64,000 nt of DNA from Ctena decussata (taxonomy: Eukaryota; Mollusca; Bivalvia; Lucinida; Lucinidae), in the NCBI GenBank assembly GCA_963989385.1, contig OZ022508.1, positions 29,100,166 to 29,164,165 of the forward strand, given 5' to 3'. The translations under genes were made by a program, and so were the position numbers. Position 1 is the first letter of the stretch. Each line of letters begins with the position of its first letter. The notes under the pieces are model-generated. The model was not told where the DNA came from. It did not search any database and saw nothing but the letters and a program-made list of their open reading frames with translations. Positions 44,753-56,000 of this stretch are shown piece by piece.

Positions 44753-46960
44753 TTAAAGAGTAACTACACTTCAGGAACTGACTGAATCAGATCCCAAACA
44801 CTATCCCCAACATCAAAGGGAAAGATTGACAAAGACATCCCAACAAACAATACATTACAAGTGATAAGCCGAGTCAGCAGCTCTTTCCCAAATAGATGCT
44901 AACTCAGCTATCTTTATTGGACTAAATAATTTAGACCAACAGACGGGTTACAACGGACTAAGCAAATTATATAAAAAACATTTAACAATTAGTTTTACCT
45001 ATTTTCTATTTTTATGATAGAAGGATTAAACTGAGAACACAATAAATTAAACAGCACCGAACATAAAACAAATGCAACCGCAACAAAAGTACCGCCTTGG
45101 GACGGTCAGTAATAACTACTGGGGGTTTAAACCGGTTTTACTGGGCCCAAACCTTCACCCTCACCCTCCGCTGCAGTGCACACAATTAGTTAGTAGTTCG
45201 GTTCGTATGGAGGTCCCCTAACTCATCAGAGAGTCATCACGGTCAACAATTAAGATCAAGAAAAGACCGTGATGAAGCAAGGATGAGGACTCGACAGCCA
45301 AAAGGTGTTGAGACACCCGGAGATCCCTGGGGCGTCAGCAACACCACTGGAGTACTGGAGCAAAAGAAGACCACCAGTTGAACCCCGGTGGGCCAAGAAA
45401 CAGACAAACATCCGGCCCCAACCAACTAATATATAGCTTTATGTAGGGGCTATCATAGAGTGTGAACCCCGACCCACCGGCGTGCAATTAAAGAGGACAG
45501 CAAAGTTGTCAACCGTGATTGGGTTAACCACTAAGCATGCAGACTGTCGCATTACATCTATGTTATAGCCAATGCGTTTAAATCGTATGATAATTTTCTT
45601 AAATTGATCGGGAAATTCTGTTTTCCCTACGATTTTGCGTAATTTATATACTAAGTCACCATTAAATTCAGGTTCCGATAGGCCTTGTTGCAAAAATGAC
45701 CTTAACCCTATATTATATTTAGAAACCAATTCAAAGTGTCTACGATAAAATTTAGAAAAAGCTTTCCGAATTCTTTTCTGAAAAATATGTTATGGCTTCT
45801 CACATATTTGACATGATCAAAGTTTATATCAGTTTTGATGTTCAGAAGTAATGAAAACGTTGTTTTCGTTACAGACAAGAAAGGCGGACCTTGCCTTGGA
45901 AAACCACTGAATGAAACCTATAAGAATTTCTTTGATCACATTAAGTGGCATAGTGGTATAGAGAGTAGAAAAACCGTATGTTGACATATTTAGCTCACAG
46001 AATCCTCTCAACTTCAATGCATTAATTACCTCACCAGAATTTTTAGTCCAAAATAAATGTTTGTCTGACCTTTGATAAATTTTCTCACAGTTCCGTATAA
46101 CATAATTTTTGACAGCAGTGAGACAAGAAGTTTAAAACTGAAAGTTCGGTAGTACTACAAAAACTTGAGCTCGCAATAAACCGTGCTTTTTACGTTTTTA
46201 TGAAACTTAGGTACCCAATACAATTCTGTCTTGGCGTTCCTTATCATTTTCAGAAAACTTTAGGCGTATCGGGATGCAATGGTCTTTAACTACAGAGCTG
46301 TCTTCTGCAGATGTCTCTTTGTAAGCCTTAGTACCGCCAAGCTCCTGCTGTAAAGTGTTTATGTAGTAAAGCCGTAAAACAACAACAACGTTGTTTGCGG
46401 TCTTGTCTGCTGGAACCCAAACATACTTTCTATGAAGTTCTTGGATACACCGCTCTTACAGTAGATGTTGAAAATCAGATGAAGTCGTAGGGGGTAAAAG
46501 ATTAGTATTTTGTGCATAAATTTAATATTTTGTGTCTACAATTTTGAAAATGCTTACTTCCCATGCCTTTAAGGCATGAGGCTCAACAAATCACGTTTAC
46601 ACCATCTATCATCGAAATCATTCAATGCAGATGCTATTTCGTCCCTACGTTTTCTTTTGAAATCGAAGTGGGAAAGAAATCTGTATTTGGAACCTTAGAA
46701 CCTTTGTAACGAATTCTTAAATCTGAAATGATTTTCAAATTTCTCGTTATAACATTACCCGCTGCCGGATAAATAAATTAAGAATCTTCACAGTCGCGTG
46801 ACTCAGGGGTGTTAGTTTAAAGAAAACCTCTGTTTGATATATAAGACATATATCTGTCCTTGTAGCTCTTGACATATATCTGTCCTTGTAGCTCTTGAAG
46901 AGTATAGGATATAAATGATATGTGTACCTCACCAGCAGTTTTTATTAATTTCAGAGAAAA
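44753..46960 (-). pseudogene. Penelope-like element family 1, copy ii
   Basis: Minus-strand pieces: VWVPADKTANNVVVVLRLYY (about 46430), LQQELGGTKAYKETSAEDSS, SCLTAVKNYVIRNCEKIYQR (about 46120), then MSTYGFSTLYTTMPLNVIKE (45990). After an internal deletion that removes the YLDD core come RKAFSKFYRRHFELVSKYNI, QQGLSEPEFNGDLVYKLRKI and RQSACLVVNPITVDNFAVLF (45730-45440), then a non-coding terminal region to 44753. That last region is nearly identical to 12874-13404. Confidence 0.8.
46846..46901. repeat. 28-bp tandem duplication
   Basis: gacatatatctgtccttgta plus gctctt occurs twice in direct succession. Confidence 0.9.
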
Positions 46961-47539
46961 CGATAAGCCCTCAATGCGACAATTCAACTAGTTCTTTAAT
47001 AAACGCAGACAAGCTAAACACCAACCCTGCTTCAGACTAATACGCAATTAAAAATGACAGGTACATACTATGAACGGCTCTGTACCGAAGACATACAGTA
47101 ACATGATGGTCTTTCTACGTCATGTCACAGTCGCCACTATGCATGTAACAAATTCAATTCTATACCCCATTACAGCCTATTCATTTTTAAAGATATTTTA
47201 AGTATGAGAAACGTGATCTGCAGTAGAGTAATCCTCTCCAAACCTTGCCTGGCATTCTGATTTTTTCACACATATTATACGTCACTATCCTATTTACGGT
47301 CAAAGTAAAAAAATTTCTGAGAACGCATGAAAGCACAATACCGCTATATTCAGTCGTAGATTAGATAAAGCAGACATACTTTTCTTATGCAGCACTGAAA
47401 CGATGGCTTTCCCCTAAAGACTCAGGGCAATCTGAACATCCAGTACATCGTCAGATTAAAGTGACAGATAAAAGTGGTTACTACGAAAAGTAAAAAGATA
47501 GGCAAAACAATCAAATCCCATCTCTCGCCCTAAAATCCA
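46961..47539. other. Intron, nothing recognised
   Basis: No repeats or coding potential noted. Confidence 0.5.
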
Positions 47540-48000
47540 AAAGGGAAAGAAGTATATACATAAATTGACAAACGTCTAACATCTAATTAGTTTTTTTGCT
47601 TGCATGGAGGTTTTCTAACCCGTCACTGAATCATCACATAAACTAAAACACGGATGAATCAAAGATGAGGACTCGACAGAAACAACAGTTACTTATTTCG
47701 ACATCTGGAGATCCCTGGGGTGTCGAAGAACACCACTGAAATACTGGAACTCCGAATGCCCGAATGACCAATTAATAGACGAGAAAAGCCTCGGCCTCTA
47801 CCAATTAAAATGAATAGCTTAATGTCGGGTCTATCATGCAGTCTGGTGTCCGACCCACTGTCTGCAATTAAAAAAGGAAGCACATTTATTTATCATTGAT
47901 AAGATTAACCACTAAGCATGCAGGCTGTAGCATTACATATACGTTCTTAACCTGTGATCATTTAAAATAAGCCCTACTTACATTTTTTTTATTTACAGAC
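47540..48000 (-). repeat. Penelope-like family 1, terminal fragment (copy iii)
   Basis: Shares gatgaggactcgacagaaac, agatccctggggtgtcg and ccactaagcatgcaggctg with the C-terminal/terminal region of copies i and ii. Only this part is present, next to the AMOP exon. Confidence 0.65.
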
Positions 48001-48098
48001 TAAGTTAATTTGCAGTGCTATATACTCAAAGCAAAGTATAGAGTTTTGTCAAAACAGACATGAAACATATACAATACTGTTTTTACACATTCAGGTAC

Positions 48099-48309
48099 CT
48101 AGCTTCCTTTGATGTTCTACAAAGCACTTTCCAATTGGGCGCAGTTTCCTGTAGATATCGCAGTTATCATGTTCGCAACAATCTCGCTTTATATTAACAT
48201 CATACTTTTCATGTAGTGTCCGATAAATTCGTCTGTTGTAAAACAGCAATCCCCCGGCTCTAGGATCATCCGACATCCATCCTCCAGTTGTTTTGTCATA
48301 GCAACATCT
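48099..48309 (-). CDS. Exon: C-terminal half of AMOP domain
   Basis: Reads RCCYDKTTGGWMSDDPRAGG, then LLFYNRRIYRT, KRDCCEHDNCDIY and LRPIGKC. This CCYD...GG.L..YN..I...CC...C..Y...RP..KC pattern is typical of the end of AMOP in NIDO-AMOP-VWD proteins. The donor follows ...QRKLG (g|gtacct, phase 1) and joins the VWD exon at 37823 to give KLATFFGDPHI. The acceptor is cttcag at 48315-48310; a second AG two bases later (start 48307) is possible. A MITE occupies the intron from 48331 upwards, only 21 nt from the acceptor. AMOP is usually extracellular and disulphide-bonded. Confidence 0.9.
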
Positions 48310-48330
48310 CTGAAGATATATATATAATTT

Positions 48331-48567
48331 CGCCGCGACACGACAAAACAAACAAAATGGTACGTGCGCCCAGCTACAACTCGCATCAGCCTGGACATCC
48401 GCCCAGTCTGATCAGAGTCTTCACTGTCCGCATGAAGGTAGCTTAGACCTTTAGCTATCATTTAAGCGCACAAAAAAGACTCCGATCAGACTGGATCGCT
48501 GCCCATGTTGATCTGAGTCTTCACTTGGCGTATACGCCACTTTGTTTGTTTTCTTGTGTCGTGGCTC
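48331..48567. mobile_element. MITE, GCCGCGACAC family, beside AMOP exon
   Basis: Starts cgccgcgacacgacaaaaca and ends ttcttgtgtcgtggct, with the internal pair gatcagactgg / ccagtctgatcag. Long self-complementarity. On the gene's strand it ends 21 nt before the AMOP exon's acceptor AG. Confidence 0.85.
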
Positions 48568-49578
48568 TGTGTTATGCGCCAAGTTAGAATCGATACAATT
48601 CCGAAATTGTCCTGTGCAAAGTCGGAATTCTCACTTTGTATTACACTTCCGGAACTGCGCAAGGGATCTGATGGTGTATCAAACAAGTAGCGCCAGGTCT
48701 GAATCTTTGGCACAACAGGTCTGAATCTTTGGCACAAAGTGAGAATCAAATGTTGTTTTGAAAGAGAAATACGAAATGCATGTAGAAAAAAAAAACAACT
48801 TAAAAATAATGAAATGACGGTTCATCATGAGCTTTCCTCTTGTTCTTTTTTCTTTAAATATTTGTATTAGTGATTCATTAAGAAATTAATTCAAACGCCC
48901 GTACTATCATCTTTAACTACTTCTTCTTTTCAGTTGTTTTTCCTCCACTTTGCAATCTCAAACTTGACAGAAATTTGTATACAGGAAGTTATTACAAAAT
49001 AATTGCCATGAAAGATTAATTCATCGTCTTTATGCTAAAGTTATTTTTGACCAACAATGTGGTCAAATTGCAGCTTTAATGGGTGTCTTAAGTATAAAAT
49101 TGGAAATTTACCCAGAAATATTTATACAAAAGATGATACAGGGCACCCAAAGGCATGCATGCCTATCTAAATTTATATCGAAATAAAATCCTTCTCATTT
49201 TATTCAACAAAATGCAGTCCTATGCTTCTAGCATATTTCATACTTGTACAAGGCAAACCTAAGGAAAAGAAAAGAAGCTATTATTTCACTGATTTTTATT
49301 TTAGATGTATAATAGGAAAACAAGTAATGGTCAATAACAAAGGACCAGGTATGATTTGGGCCATATTTGGTCCCCTCATTAATGAATTTTCAAAATTGCA
49401 CTTCTTTAACTTCTGTTCATGTAATGTATGAGTTTAAACCTTTAACCATCAATACTGACTAAAATAATCTATACTCTAATGATATTCAACTTCTTCTGAG
49501 CCTCTAAATGTACCCCACCTCAGCTGATTTTGGCAATTTCGGCCATTTTTGGCTTGCATTTGGGCCGAAAACTACCTG

Positions 49579-49673
49579 AGCGCAGGCAAGTGCACAGCTG
49601 ATTTTTGGCATAATAATGCATTTTGAGAACATCAACAATGTGTGAAAAATTCAGCTGTGCACTTGCCTGCGCT
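49579..49673. repeat. Perfect 23-bp inverted repeat
   Basis: AGCGCAGGCAAGTGCACAGC+TGA at 49579-49601 and its exact reverse complement at 49651-49673 enclose a 49-bp spacer. Confidence 0.9.
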
Positions 49674-50059
49674 GACACCTAATTTTAACTTTTCTAAATA
49701 AAATAACGTCACTGACAACGGTTGCCTTACAAGGACGCGCGTGCGACAGGAACTCTTTTGGCAGTGAAGGTAGACAATCTACGGATCGCCAAGAAATTTT
49801 ACTAAATAAAAAACCAAAACAGATCGCTTTACCTTCTTTTTGATAAGTAATACCAGAATATATGATGCAAAACATAGTTTTTCGCTTCTTCATTCATGAC
49901 GACGCTTGACCTATTGTCAGAAACAACTCCTGATTCTGAAGGATACATGCAACTGCAATGTTGTTGCAATCGGTACAGCGAATAAAAGACGGGACCGAAA
50001 GACGGTACTTGTACTACCGCTGAGCCACTTGGGGAACGTCGTTAGGAGAATTGAAATAG

Positions 50060-50190
50060 TAATAGTAAGTAGTAGTAGTAGTACGATATTTGTACTCATG
50101 AATCCATTATTTGGTGTTGGTGGTGATGGGAGATAGGTGTGTGTTTCTCTGGATGTGCGTGTGTGTGCGGGGGGGGGGGGGGGGGGGGGG
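50060..50190. repeat. (AGT)n and poly-G simple repeats
   Basis: (AGT)n at about 50058-50083, GT-rich stretch and a run of about 22 G at 50169-50190. Confidence 0.9.
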
Positions 50191-50559
50191 GCAGAGGGCG
50201 GGTTGCAACCTCAAATCATCAAACAATATTTTTTATGCATATCACTTGTAAGAATTGTATGTTAGAGTTGCTCCAATTTCATAGATAAAACCAAGTAACA
50301 TCAAATTTGGTATTGTCTGACTGAGAAATGCCGGGGTCTCGCCCGTTTTTCAATGTATCTGCTCGATATACATTACCAACAGATATTCTGTTGAAGTGTC
50401 AAACCACAAAAAAGTAAAAACAAATTAAACCTTGTTTGAAATCGTGCACGTACGAGACGATTTAAACTAGTGCGACTTCCTTGCATTTTTCTGCGCCCTA
50501 CAATACAGCAGTTACTGATACAGGAAAAGAAATACTTTGAAACGAACATCGCAGGTACA

Positions 50560-51055
50560 TGCACTGGGCACTGGATGTTCACAACCTCTGCGATGCGAGT
50601 AGGAATTTGAAAAGGAGGCGATATGAAGCAGAAAGAGCAAGAGAATACAGGAAGGCTTACAAAAGGGTTCAGATGCCCTGAAGAGAGCAAGGGAGGACTG
50701 ATCAAGTAGGGATATTCGATGCAAGGAGACTGAAACTTAATACCTAAAATAACACAACTGCAAGTGAGCACATCAGCTGGCGTGGAATAAAATTCAGAGA
50801 ACAGGGTAGATCCTAACTATCCAGAACAAGTCTGGGACATGTCTAACAAAAGAATGATAGACTCTCAGCAGATGGATAGAAAATTGCTCTGAGCTATACA
50901 ATCATGAGTGTTATGGCGACAATGCAGTTCTGGACTGCACTCGGCGTCAAAACGAAGATTTAAAAGCGATCCTTTGTGAGGAAGTTAAGATTGCAGTAGT
51001 AGCTCTAAAGTCCGCCGTAGTTGATAATAGTACCATAGTAAGAGCTTAGCTATGG
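50560..51055 (+). pseudogene. Non-LTR retrotransposon ORF2 relic (linker between EN and RT)
   Basis: Plus-strand reading across frameshifts: RRRYEAERAREYRKAYKRVQ, then LSRWIENCSELYNHECYGDN, AVLDCTRRQNEDLKAILCEE, VKIAVVALKS. This matches the known pattern ILSRW.EYCSELYN...GD..VLDC...E.DL..IL.EEV..A...LK.GK just before the RT domain of RTE/jockey-like elements. A stop and several frameshifts make it dead. The 132-codon frame on the opposite strand is its shadow. Confidence 0.8.
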
Positions 51056-52281
51056 CAAAGTATGAGCAATGCATAGTTTAATCAAAATATTCATTGCCCT
51101 TTGTTTTCAATACCTACGACTGGTTATATAATAGGACAAAGATTGTAAATTACCCAGTTTCCTAGTATTACGGTATGAATAACTCAGTGTCTTAGTTACC
51201 CCACCCACTCTCATACTTGAAATATACGACTATCATTCTGATCATTTTGCTGATTAGCTTCATCAAGAGTTTGTATTACATATATGGTTGATATATCAAT
51301 AACTTCAAAAATCGTGCGAAAATAATGAACCACACGATAAAAACAAGTATAAAAACAAGTATGTGTATGAAAAAATCTAATTTCTTGTTTTGCTCCATCT
51401 ATTTTTTTTTTTTTTTGAAAATCGTTGCCATGGAAACAGTTGGGAGAAATAGTTTACTTTTATTTTTTTGTTTATATAACAAAAAATATATAAGGAAGCC
51501 TCTAAAAAAATCTGGCTTATGTTTGCAAATCCAAGTCAGCAGTTATAAAAAGAAATGTGTTCATTACCATTAATTGCTATGCAGTTTCAATGTAAATCAT
51601 AAGTTATCTCCCTTTTTTCTTTCTTAGAGATAAATGTTTACTTTGAATGCAAAATATTTTTATTAGCTTTATATCTTTGTTGTTTTTTGTATTCATTTCT
51701 TATTATTTTCAATTTATCAACTCGCAAGAATAATGCAAAGTTTATCGATACCCCCATATTTTTAAATATTTTTTCATCCGATTTCTTTCAGACTAATACG
51801 TTCTATTCCGAGAAAAAGTGACTGCTGCAGATTAGTTGATCTTGAAACGAATGGTTTATCTAACTTCCCTAGAAAGACAAAATACTGCAATTGTGGCATG
51901 CCCCTAAAACGTAAATTTTCGATTGAAAAACAGTTAAATGTAGCGTTTCTGTAATCCGACAATTTCAGTGATCTATCAAGAGTTATCGCCCTTCGTGCAC
52001 GTGATAAGATGCAGACCAGTAAATGTCAAAGAGATTTAGTATTAATATTACATACATTATTAGATCTGATACTTATCATTTACTTTTAAATTCCTTTTTT
52101 TATTGTTATATATGGCAAAATGTATCCCTACCCCCTAAATTTCGCTAAAAATCTGGCCAGAACTGCATGAACAAACGAATGGCTGTAACTTTCCTTGTAC
52201 AAGCCGTAACATCTCCATTTTCTAGATAAATATTGTTGACAAGGTGACTTATGAAAAAAACAATATTTGAATAAATTTTGA
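51056..52281. other. AT-rich sequence, nothing recognised
   Basis: No supported gene. Small frames at 51325-51573 (+) and 51774-51962 (-) lack domains. Confidence 0.5.
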
Positions 52282-52530
52282 GAGGGGGCCAAATATGGCC
52301 CAAATCATACCTGGTCCTTTGATACTATAACAAATTAGTGAATTAGTTTCGTATACAAACATTATACTCACTTTGTTCTGATTCCCGCTTTGCGCAGAGA
52401 CGATTCCGGATTTGCCTTGTGTACTTGCGCAAGGTAAGAATACCCACTTTGCACAAAAAGTGAGAATTCCTACTTTGCGCAGTGCAATTCCGAGGCGTTC
52501 CGATTCCTACTTTGCGCAGAACATATATAC

Positions 52531-53349
52531 CCTTTCGACGTTCATAACGTTCTAAAACGGTTACAAAATAGAGGGGGGGGGGGCGGTATATGGCACGTAT
52601 CTTTTACAGTAAAACGTTTTTAATGTATTAAAGCAAAAAAAATGGGTGGCAAATAGCTCGATAGTTCTGTCGTAGAACGGCCAGTTTTTTCGATAAATAA
52701 ACTGCAAATTTCAGAAAGCTTTTTCCACCAAAGAAATGAGACAAGTTATGTGTTTTATGAAAAATATTTATTTATCAGATAAAACGTAATAATTATGGAT
52801 GGTCGCATTTTTCCATATCATAATTACCTAATTAATAATTAGTAATTAATAATGGACAAGTCTCATATTTCACAAAATATTAAAATTGGTTCCGTAACCA
52901 AATAGTACTTATGGGCAGATGCACAAATTACTAAATTGAAAATTGCATTCGATTCAATAGAAAAACGTTCTAATAGAGATATTTCACATAAGCTTAACGT
53001 ATAACGTTTTTTACCGTATTGACGAAAACCAATACGGTAACTACTTAAACGATGACTACGGAGGCTTCTAAGTGATGTAAATGTGTGTACATTTGACGCA
53101 GACCTCTGCACTTGGAATTAAAACCATTTCGCCTCGCTATTATGTCCATACGTGCGGATTTAACCACGAGAACTTTATTTTCATTAATGTTCGCGGAGAC
53201 AAAAAATCACGGTTTCGCAATTAAGGCATATTGAAGGGTATTAAAGCCCGTGGATTCCTTATGTTTTCGTATTATTCCTTCATAAGTCGTCGCGTTCACG
53301 GGCATTTAAGTATGCACTTTTCTGTTGGCCACCAAAAAATAAAAATAAA
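52531..53349. other. Nothing recognised
   Basis: A short poly-G run near 52574-52583. The 82-codon frame at 52863-53111 (-) has no domain. Confidence 0.5.
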
Positions 53350-56000
53350 CAAAACTAGAAAATGTGTTTATGAAACACTATGCCCCCAACCATATGCTTG
53401 TCTCTAGAGAAGGTTCATCAAATAATGCTTGTACCTTTGTACCATAGGCTTACAATGCACTAAGTCGAAAAAGGGGCTTAACTCAGTCAAAAATTTACGA
53501 ATTGTTTTTGAAAGTTAATCAGGTCATCTACACCTTGGGCAATATCAACCTGCAAAAAGCATGATCCTAGCATCAGGGGTTCTCCAGATATTTTGTTCAC
53601 AAGCTTCCATAGGCAAATAATGCACTAAGTTGAAAAAGGGGCATAACTCAATCCAAAATTTACAAATTATTTTCAAAAGTTAACCAGGTCATCTACACCA
53701 CAGGCAGTATGTTCCTGCATAAAATCATGCTCCTAGCATCAGGTGTTCTTGAGATATTTTGTTCACAAGGTTCCATAGGCTTACAATGCACTAAGTCGAA
53801 AAAGGGGCATGACTCAATCAAAAATTCATGATTTCTTTTCAAAAGTTAATCAGGTCATCTACACCACAGGCAGTATCTTCCTGCAAAAGATCATGCTCCT
53901 AACATCAGGGGTTCTTGAGATATTTTGTTCACAAGGTTCCATAGGCTTACAATGCACTAAGTCGAAAAAGGGGCATAACTTTGTCAAAAATTCAAGAATT
54001 TGTTTCAAAAGTTAATCAGGTCATCTACACCTTGGGCATTCTCATCCTGCAAAACCTCATGATCCTAGCATCAAGGGTTCTGGAGATATTTTGTTCACAA
54101 GTTTCCACAGGCTAAGTCGAAAAAGGGGCATAACTCTGGAAATACATGACCGGCGGAAAAAAGGGCATAACTTTGTCAAAAATTCACGAATTTGTTTCAA
54201 AAGTTAATCAGGTCATCTACACCTTGGGCATTCTCATCCTGCAAAACCTCATGAGCCTAGCATCAGGGGTTCTTGAGATATTTTGTTCACAAGGTTCCAC
54301 AGGCTAAGTCGTAAAAGGGGCATAATTCTGGAAATACATTGCCAGCGGAAAAATAAAAAAATACAGGTCTGCTTATTTTCCATACTGATCATGTGTATAA
54401 AGTTTCAAGTTCCTAGCTCTTATTGTTCTTGACTATATGTAAGGGTACCTTTGTACCATAGGCCTCAATGGACTAAGTCGAAAAAGGGTAATAACTCGAT
54501 CAAAAATTCACGAATTATTTTCAAAAGTTATTCAGGTCATCTACACCGCAGGCAGTATCTTCCTGCAAATAATCATGCTCCTAGCTTCAGGGGTTCTTGA
54601 GATATTTTGTTCACAAGGTTCCATCGGCTTACAATGCACTAAGTCGAAAAAGGGGCATAACTCGGTCAATAATTCACGAATTTGTTTCAAAAGTTAATCA
54701 GGTCATCTACACCTTGGGCATTCTCATCTTGCAAAGCCTCATGATCCTAGCATCAGGGGTTCTTGAGATATTTTGTTCACAAGGTTCCACAGGCTAAGTC
54801 AAAAAAGGGGCATAACTCTGGAAATACATTGCCGGTGGAAAAATAAAAAACTACAGGACTGCTTATTTTCCATACTGATCATGTGTATAAAGTTTCAAGT
54901 TCCTAGCTCTTATTGTTCTTGACTATATGTAAGGGTACCTTTGTACCATAGGCCTCAATGCACTAAGTCGAAAAAGGGGAATAACTCAATCAAAAATTCA
55001 CGATTTTTTTTCAAAAGTTAATCAGGTCATCTACACCACAGGCAGTATCTTCCTGCAAAAAATCATGCTCCTAGCTTCAGGGGTTCTTGAGATATTTTGT
55101 TCACAAGGTTCCATAGGCTTACAATGCACTAAGTCGAAAAAGGGGCATAACTCGGTCAAAAATTCACGAATTTGTTTCAAAAGTTAATCAGGTCATCTAC
55201 ACCTTGGGCATTCTCATCTTGCAAAACCTCATGATCCTAGCATCAGGGGTTCTTGAGATATTTTGTTCACAAGGTTCCACAGGCTAAGTCGAAAAAGGGC
55301 CATAACTCTGGAAATACATTGCCAGCGGAAAAATAAAAAAATACAGGTCTGCTTATGTTACATACTGATCATGTGTATAAAGTTTCAAGTTCCTAGCTCT
55401 TATTGTTCTTGACTATATGTAAAGGTACCTTTGTACCATAGGCCTCAATGCACTAAGTCGAAAAAGGGGAATAACTCAATCAAAAATCCACGAATTTTTT
55501 TCAAAAGTTAATCAGGTCATCTACATCACAGGCAGTATCTTCCTGCAAATAATCATGCTCCTAGCTTCAGGGGTTCTTGAGATATTTTGTTCACAAGGTT
55601 CCATAGGCTTACAATGCACTAAGTCGAAAAAGGGGCATAACTCGGTCAAAAATTCACAAATTTGTTTCAAAAGTTAATCAGGTCATCTACACCTTGGGCA
55701 TTCTCATCTTGCAAAACCTCATGATCCTAGCATCAAGGGTTATTGAGATGTTTTGTTCACAAGGTTCCGCAGGCTAAGTCGAAAAAGGGGCATAACTCTT
55801 GAAATATGTGACCCGCGGAAAAAAGAAAAAACACGTGTACGCTTATTTTTCATACCTATCATGTGTATAAAGTTTCAAGCTCCTAGCTCTTACGGTTCTT
55901 GATATGACAGACGGACAGACAGACAGACGGACAGACGGACAGACGGACAGGCCCAAATCAATATGCCCCCACAATTTCTCCGAAATTGGGGGCATAATAA
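53350..56000 (+). repeat. Helentron/pearl-like element with higher-order tandem repeat
   Basis: A basic unit of about 165-170 bp (ctaagtcgaaaaaggggcat, gttaatcaggtcatctacac, tcaggggttcttgagatat) is repeated from 53450 on. From about 54465 it forms a higher-order unit of about 490 bp made of two basic units plus a third piece (ttgccRgcggaaaaataaa, agtttcaagttcctagctct); starts near 54465, 54955 and 55450. The element ends with (ACAGACGG)n at 55907-55950, hairpin CAATTTC-TCC-GAAATTG (55972-55988) and ggggcataataa. The 5' side has tatgcccccaacc (about 53380), complementary to the end. Confidence 0.85.

Larger units (their letters stand above)
1188..48309 (-). other. Gene model: AMOP-VWD-EGF mucin-like protein (partial, 11 exons)
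   Basis: Eleven exons on the minus strand join in phase into about 647 codons. Seen in the translation: AMOP C-terminal half (residues 1-70), VWD beginning GDPHIVTLDGKKYTFNGWG (about 74-216), the conserved region after VWD starting SWMTSPTESIFVY (about 215-299), an Ig/cadherin-like segment (300-385), an EGF-like turn CTGCSQHGICDF, a Cys-rich linker (428-481), then EGF modules at about 482-523, 524-567, 568-608 and 609-647. Two or three have the D-I/V-N/D-E-C calcium-binding start. Several N-X-S/T sequons fit a secreted or membrane-anchored glycoprotein. Known family: NIDO-AMOP-VWD-EGF proteins related to MUC4 and insect Mesh, which act at epithelial surfaces and junctions. Missing: start codon, signal peptide, NIDO, first half of AMOP, any transmembrane segment and the stop. 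Introns range from about 0.9 to 11 kb and are full of mobile elements. The exact orthologue cannot be named from sequence alone. Confidence 0.9.
48571..52530. repeat. Region bounded by long imperfect inverted repeats
   Basis: Outer arms: about 48577-48680 and 52440-52530 are diverged inverted copies (shared gcgcaaagtaggaattctca-type sequence). Inner arms: 49338-49377 and 52282-52321 are inverted with 39 of 40 bases identical (caaaggaccaggtatgattt, gggccatatttgg). The interior holds a non-LTR relic, a poly-G run and AT-rich sequence, but no transposase I can recognise. A 22-bp duplication (aggtctgaatctttggcaca) lies at 48690-48735. Confidence 0.6.

Noticed and set aside
49651..49893. Minus-strand frame with SWRSVDCLPSLPKEF as first half of AMOP
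   Set aside because: Only a vague W...C similarity, no CPC motif, overlaps a perfect inverted repeat, and no donor that would join the AMOP exon.
50373..50771. 132-codon open frame on the minus strand, one of the longest in the window
   Set aside because: It lies antisense to a recognisable non-LTR ORF2 relic, is rich in Cys/Phe/Ser by complementarity, and shows no domain.
53350..56000. CRISPR-like array because of regular repeats
   Set aside because: Units are contiguous and vary throughout, with no unique spacers; the genome is eukaryotic and the structure fits a satellite inside a mobile element.
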